Translations under genes and position numbers: made by a program
Assembly: GCF_025264685.1 (NCBI RefSeq)
Contig: NZ_CP073721.1
Location: forward strand, 6,775,501-6,839,500
Source: Dactylosporangium roseum
Lineage (GTDB): Bacteria; Actinomycetota; Actinomycetes; Mycobacteriales; Micromonosporaceae
Length of the DNA stretch: 64,000 nt
Reading direction: 5' to 3'
Part shown: piece by piece, positions 60,221 through 64,000 of the stretch
Layout of the letters: each line of letters begins with the position of its first letter
How positions within the stretch are numbered: the first letter of the stretch is position 1
The notes under the pieces: generated by a model
The model's database searches: none
Told to the model about the DNA's origin: nothing
What the model saw: only the letters and a program-made list of their open reading frames with translations

Positions 60221-60928
60221 TCAGCGCGGCGTCGACAGCTCTACCGGGCGGGGGCCGTCGTGCGGGTCGCGGCGCACGAGCGTCGCCTGGCGGATCAGCC
60301 GGCGGTCCGTGCTGAGCTTCGGCTCGCAGGTCACGAGCGTGAGCAGCGGGTTTGCGCCGGGCGGCGGCGGCCCGAGCACCTCGTGCCGCTCGGGGCCCAC
60401 GACGCTCGCGTCCATCACGCGGTAGACGAACCAGGCGTCGCCGGTCTCGAGCAGCACCGGCGCGCCGATCCGCAGCCGGTCCAGGTCCCAGAACACGCCC
60501 GGGTACCGGTGGCCCGCGATGCCGGTGTTTCCGGTCGTACCGATCGGTGCCGTGCCGGGAATGTAGCCGGGGCCGAGGAGCAGGTGGGCGTCGTCGACCC
60601 CGTCGACCACAACGAGCGCGAGGCCGAGTGTCGGCAGGTGCAGCCGTGCGACCGGGACCGCCGGCGCCGACGGTGTCGCGGCCGGGCGCGCGCCGCCGGC
60701 GAAGGGCATCGCCGCCGCCTGCCGGGACCGGGCGGACGGCGTCGCCCCACCGGCCGCCCACTGCTCGTCCAGCACGCCGGTGAGCCGCTCCTGGGCGCTG
60801 TGCACCTCACGGACGCGACTCCACCAGTTCCAGGCCGTCGTCCCGCCCAGCGCCACCCCCGAAGCGACCATGAGCACGGCGGCCACGAGGAGCAGGCGCG
60901 TCGTGCGATCTGCACGCCGTACACCCAT
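60221..60928 (-). CDS. Class E-type sortase
   Basis: 235 residues with an N-terminal membrane helix (LLLVAAVLMVASGVALGGTT, about 12-31). The sortase barrel shows VARLHLPTLGLALVVVDGVD, GHRYPGVFWDLDRL (catalytic His near 139), TLVTCEPKLSTDRRLIRQA (catalytic Cys near 199 and the downstream Arg). This TLVTC arrangement fits class E/F actinobacterial sortases that anchor surface proteins. The ATG at 60928 has no ribosome site; a TATAGT at 60941-60936 suggests a leaderless transcript. No substrate with an LPxTG/LAxTG tail is visible nearby. Confidence 0.87.
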   Translation of the reverse strand: MGVRRADRTTRLLLVAAVLMVASGVALGGTTAWNWWSRVREVHSAQERLTGVLDEQWAAGGATPSARSRQAAAMPFAGGARPAATPSAPAVPVARLHLPTLGLALVVVDGVDDAHLLLGPGYIPGTAPIGTTGNTGIAGHRYPGVFWDLDRLRIGAPVLLETGDAWFVYRVMDASVVGPERHEVLGPPPPGANPLLTLVTCEPKLSTDRRLIRQATLVRRDPHDGPRPVELSTPR

Positions 60929-61157
60929 AAATACCACTATAGAGTTTCAAATGCGGGCATATGGGCGCTCCGGCGGGACGCGCAGTCGAGCGCCTGGCCG
61001 AGCGGTTCCGGGACCCACCACCATGCCGCCGCGGGTCAGCGGCGACCCAGAGCCGGAAGCCGCGGGAGCTGGGAAGGCGCGCGAGCACCGAAATGCTGAT
61101 CCGCCATGCACCCCGTCGCGCAACCCGGCTGCACCGCCCGTAGCGGTTCATGGGAGT

Positions 61158-63371
61158 GTGCGGATCTGGCTCTGGTTCCTGGCGTTCGCCTCGGTGGCGT
61201 CGATCGTCGCCGCGGTGCGTTTCCCGATCGGCGAGGGCGTTTACTGGGTTACGGTGCAACTCGTGTGCGTCGCCGCCGGCGTCGCCGGGCTGCGCCGCCA
61301 CCGGCTCGCGCCGAGCGCCGCGTGGTGGCTGCTGCTGGCGGCCGTCGCCGTCTCGGCGGCCAGCACCGTCGGCCGTACCCTGTTCCCCGGCGGGCCGGAC
61401 GCGATCCAGAGCGGATACCTGCTGGCCTACCCGCTCACCGCGGCCGGGCTGTGGCTGATCGCGCACCGCCTGCGCCCGTGGTCCTCCACCCGGCTCCTCG
61501 ACGCGACCATCGTCGCGATCGGCAGTGCCCAGGTGACGTGGGCGTTCGTCCTGTACCCGCTGCTGCACCGCGCCGGGCTGGACCAGCTTGCCACGGCCGG
61601 GATCGCCCTGCTCGCCGTCTGTGAACTGCTGGTCGTGGCGCTGTTGCTGCGGCTCGGATCCGCGCTGCGGCCCGGCGTGGCCGCGTTCCTGCTGCTCGGC
61701 TCGATCTCCGCGATGGTGCTCACCGACGCGACGTGCGTCGTCATGTACGTGCTGGGCCGCGGCGCCGCCGTGATCAGCTCCGTCACCTCGATCGGCTGGC
61801 TCGTCTGGAGCTTCCTGCTCGCCGCCGCGATGCTGCACCCGGACCTGCGCCGGGCCGGTGAGCGGCCCCGCCCCGCCCCGGCCGAGAGCGGCACGCCGAT
61901 CGCCGGCTTCGTCGGCCTGGCCCTGCTCGGCCCTGCCGTGCTCGTCGCGAACCTGGTCCTGCGCCCGGGTGCGGACTCCTGGCGGCACGCGCTGGTCCAG
62001 GCGATCCTCACCGGCGCGCTGATGGTGGCGCTGGTGCTGCGTCTCGGCCGGGCGCTCACGGAGCGCATGAGCCTGCAGCGGGAGCTCGCCTTCCGCGCCC
62101 AGCACGACGTCCTGACCGGCCTGGCCAACCGGGAACTCTTCCGCAAGAGCCTCCAGGCCCGGGTCGACGCGCCCGGCGAGCTGGGCCTGCTCGTCATCGA
62201 CCTCGACGGGTTCAAGGACGTCAACGACACGCTCGGCCATCCGGCCGGCGACGAACTGCTGCTGGAGGCGACCGCGCGGCTACGGTCGGCGGCCTCCCCG
62301 GGCGACCTGATCGCCCGGCTCGGCGGTGACGAGTTCGCGGTGGTCTGCGCGCCCGATGCGATCGACGGGCTCGCCGCGCGGGCCGTGCTGGAGCTTGCCC
62401 GGCCGTACGAGGTCGCGGGCCGCGAGCTGCGGCTGACCGCGAGCATCGGAGCGTACGCGGGTCGCCCGGCCACGACCGGCGAGGCGGCGCAGAACGCGGA
62501 CATCGCGCTGTACGCGGCGAAGGAGGCGGGCCGGAACCGGTTTGTGCGGTACCACCAGGCGCTGCGTGCGGCCCACGTCGCGCACACGGTGCTCGCCGAC
62601 CAGCTACGCGCCGCCGTCGACGGCGGTGGCGGCTTCGCCGTGCACTACCAGCCGGTGGTCGACGTGGAGACGGCCCGCGTCAAGGCGGTCGAGGCGCTGC
62701 TGCGGTTCACGGCGCTGGACGGCACCCCGGTCTCGCCGGCGACGTTCGTGCCGGTCGCCGAGGAGATCGGGCTGATCAGCCGGATCGGCTCGTGGGTGCT
62801 GGAGCAGGCGTGCGCGGACGCCCGTGCGTGGCACGAGGAGCACGGCATCTCGGTGACCGTCAACGTCTCCGGCCGCCAGTTGCGCGACCCGAAGTTCGCC
62901 GACGAGGTCCTCGCCACCCTGAAGCGGACCGGCCTCCCGGGCCCCGCGCTGGTACTGGAGATCACCGAGACGGTGCTCGTGACGGCCTCGCTGCAGGAGA
63001 CGGCCGAGGTGAGCCGCCGGCTGGCCCGCCTGCGCGCCTTCGGCATCCGCATCGCGATCGACGACTTCGGGACGGGGTACTCGTCGCTCGCCTATCTGCG
63101 GACGCTGCCGATCGACGTGCTGAAGATCGACCGGTCGTTTGTCTCCCGGATCGAGGAACGCCAGGAAAAGGCGCTCTTCCGCGCGGTGGTCGAGCTGGCG
63201 CGGAGCATGTACCTCCAGCCGATCGCCGAGGGCGTCGAGACGACGGGCCAGGCCTCCGTGCTGCGCGAGCTGGAGTGCGGCCTCGCCCAGGGCTTCCTGT
63301 TCGCCCGGCCGATGCCGGCGGCGACGCTGTCGTCGGTGCTGACCTCCGGCCTGGTCAGGCAGTACACCTAG
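61158..63371 (+). CDS. Membrane GGDEF-EAL protein
   Basis: About 737 residues. The first 300 contain roughly eight membrane helices (VRIWLWFLAFASVASIVAAV, WWLLLAAVAVSAASTV, LATAGIALLAVCELLVVALL, VAAFLLLGSISAMVL), a MASE-like sensor. A GGDEF domain follows with LDGFKDVNDTLGHPAGDELL and intact RLGGDEFAVV near 385, then an EAL domain with VEALLRFTA near 511, NVSGRQ, LEITET, IDDFGTGYSSLAYL, LKIDRSF and AEGVETTGQ, all intact. It may make or break c-di-GMP. The exact start is unclear: GTG 61158 has GGGAG too close, and the frame is open upstream. Confidence 0.87.
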   Translation: MRIWLWFLAFASVASIVAAVRFPIGEGVYWVTVQLVCVAAGVAGLRRHRLAPSAAWWLLLAAVAVSAASTVGRTLFPGGPDAIQSGYLLAYPLTAAGLWLIAHRLRPWSSTRLLDATIVAIGSAQVTWAFVLYPLLHRAGLDQLATAGIALLAVCELLVVALLLRLGSALRPGVAAFLLLGSISAMVLTDATCVVMYVLGRGAAVISSVTSIGWLVWSFLLAAAMLHPDLRRAGERPRPAPAESGTPIAGFVGLALLGPAVLVANLVLRPGADSWRHALVQAILTGALMVALVLRLGRALTERMSLQRELAFRAQHDVLTGLANRELFRKSLQARVDAPGELGLLVIDLDGFKDVNDTLGHPAGDELLLEATARLRSAASPGDLIARLGGDEFAVVCAPDAIDGLAARAVLELARPYEVAGRELRLTASIGAYAGRPATTGEAAQNADIALYAAKEAGRNRFVRYHQALRAAHVAHTVLADQLRAAVDGGGGFAVHYQPVVDVETARVKAVEALLRFTALDGTPVSPATFVPVAEEIGLISRIGSWVLEQACADARAWHEEHGISVTVNVSGRQLRDPKFADEVLATLKRTGLPGPALVLEITETVLVTASLQETAEVSRRLARLRAFGIRIAIDDFGTGYSSLAYLRTLPIDVLKIDRSFVSRIEERQEKALFRAVVELARSMYLQPIAEGVETTGQASVLRELECGLAQGFLFARPMPAATLSSVLTSGLVRQYT

Positions 63372-63375
63372 CGCC

Positions 63376-63855
63376 TCAGGTCCGGCCGTCGCGGTCCTGC
63401 GCGGTCCGGAGCGTGGACGAGTGGGGCACCCAGTCGGCGAGCCGCACGGGATGGCCGAGCTTGCGCAGCTTCGCCACCACGTCGGGGTCGTCGTCGACGA
63501 CGATCTCGATCGTCGACTCCCGCGCCATCCGGGCCAGTTGGCCGGCCTTGAACTCGCGGGCCGGGCGGCGGTCCCCGGCCGGGCGCATGAACAGCAGCTC
63601 GCCGGGCAGCTCGTACCGGTGCAGCCAATCCGTGGTGACCTGGCGCAGGTGCTCCGGGCGGCCGGTCAGCCAGACGAGGATGTGCTCCCGCGCGTATCGC
63701 CGGGCAAGCTCGATCCCTTCCTCCAGCACCGGGTCGCGGCCGGCCGCGGCGAAGAACCGCGCCCAGTCCTTGGGGCGGCGGTCGAGGTGGCGGAGCCGGT
63801 GCCGGACGTCGGCCACGACCCCGTCGATGTCGAAGACGGCCAGCGACGGGTCCAT
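63376..63855 (-). CDS. HAD-type phosphatase (polynucleotide kinase-phosphatase-like)
   Basis: 159 residues. HAD motif I LAVFDIDGVVADVRHRLRHL, motif II VWLTGRPEHLRQVTTDWLHR, and a motif III/IV region KAGQLARMARESTIEIVVDD then DPDVVAKLRKLG. This resembles the phosphatase half of polynucleotide kinase/PseT-type proteins, also common as stand-alone actinobacterial HAD proteins. Convergent with the GGDEF-EAL gene (4-base gap). The 145 bases beyond it, to the window end, show no gene I can support. Confidence 0.82.
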   Translation of the reverse strand: MDPSLAVFDIDGVVADVRHRLRHLDRRPKDWARFFAAAGRDPVLEEGIELARRYAREHILVWLTGRPEHLRQVTTDWLHRYELPGELLFMRPAGDRRPAREFKAGQLARMARESTIEIVVDDDPDVVAKLRKLGHPVRLADWVPHSSTLRTAQDRDGRT

Positions 63856-64000
63856 CCGGCCATTCTGCCGAAGTCACCCCAACCACCACCCCAGACGCAC
63901 CGGCAACGGTGGTGGCCGACGGGCCGCCATCACCCCGACTTCGTCGCCCATTCCAGAGTTTTCGCAGGTCAGCCCGGAGTAGGCTTCGCACCGAAACGCG

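Noticed and set aside
63368-63991. 207-residue minus-strand frame at the right edge
   Set aside because: Arg/Ala/Pro-rich shadow of the HAD gene in another frame, without motifs.
1-64000. tRNA, rRNA, integrase, insertion sequence or replication origin
   Set aside because: I looked for these on both strands and saw no cloverleaf with CCA end, no transposase motifs and no iteron cluster; a covariance-model scan would be more sensitive.

Overview
The window is a high-GC (about 70%) chromosomal segment holding one of the most complete flagellar and chemotaxis gene sets an actinomycete carries. Frequent GTG starts, the very high GC of third codon positions, the Gram-positive flagellum (no L or P ring genes), and regulatory repeats of the kind reported for zoospore-forming actinomycetes all point to a motile member of the Micromonosporaceae (Actinoplanes/Dactylosporangium-like). 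Genus is an inference; no rRNA or other marker is present.

Layout. 1-3463 (minus): csrA (cut by the left edge), fliW, flgL, flgK and flgN in one operon. 3624-4493: the FliA-type sigma factor. 4768-7686: three tandem flagellin genes. 7804-9962: fliD, fliS and a fliT-like gene. 10004-15967: three large glycosyltransferase-type proteins, likely the flagellin glycosylation island. 16142-18346 (minus): an MMPL transporter. 18631-37225 (plus): flgB-flgC-fliE-fliF-fliG-fliH-fliI-fliJ, a P60/lytic transglycosylase fusion, fliK-flgD-flgE-flbD-motA-motB-fliL, then fliM-fliN-fliO-fliP-fliQ-fliR. 37304-39703 (minus): flhB and an EAL/HDOD protein, inverted relative to their neighbours. 39809-43608: flhA, an flhF homologue without a P-loop, and a small membrane protein. 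43702-50125: mostly unrelated genes (geranylgeranyl-reductase-like, two MarR-type regulators, GGDEF/EAL, GH13 trehalose-synthase-like, XRE regulator). 50586-60086 (minus): cheA-cheW-mcp, an orphan gene, then cheB-cheR-cheY-cheX-cheY-cheX-like. 60221-63855: sortase, membrane GGDEF/EAL protein, HAD phosphatase.

How it works together. By hand I find one promoter pattern, TCAA (or close) - 15 bases - GCCGATG, ahead of nearly every motility transcription unit: flgN, each flagellin gene, both glycosyltransferase units, flgB, motB, fliM, flhA, cheB and cheA, and a weak version ahead of the EAL/HDOD-flhB pair. It matches the known FliA (sigma-28) promoter form, so the sigma gene at 3624 probably drives early basal-body as well as late genes. 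Upstream of flgB the promoter is preceded by five 11-bp direct repeats that resemble the TcrA response-regulator box I recall from Actinoplanes missouriensis. A post-transcriptional layer is suggested too: each flagellin leader has a short hairpin whose loop shows the CsrA recognition motif ANGGA, with stem bases changing in a compensating way, and a second GGA in the Shine-Dalgarno. Together with csrA-fliW at the left end this suggests FliW-CsrA-flagellin feedback.

Other points of note: near-identical palindromic elements in inverted orientation flank the flagellin trio; flgD seems to start with ATC; FliK is 958 residues with 72-bp tandem repeats; FlhF has lost its nucleotide-binding loop; CheA has two CheW-like domains; flgF, flgG, flgJ, flgM and flhG are not in the window.
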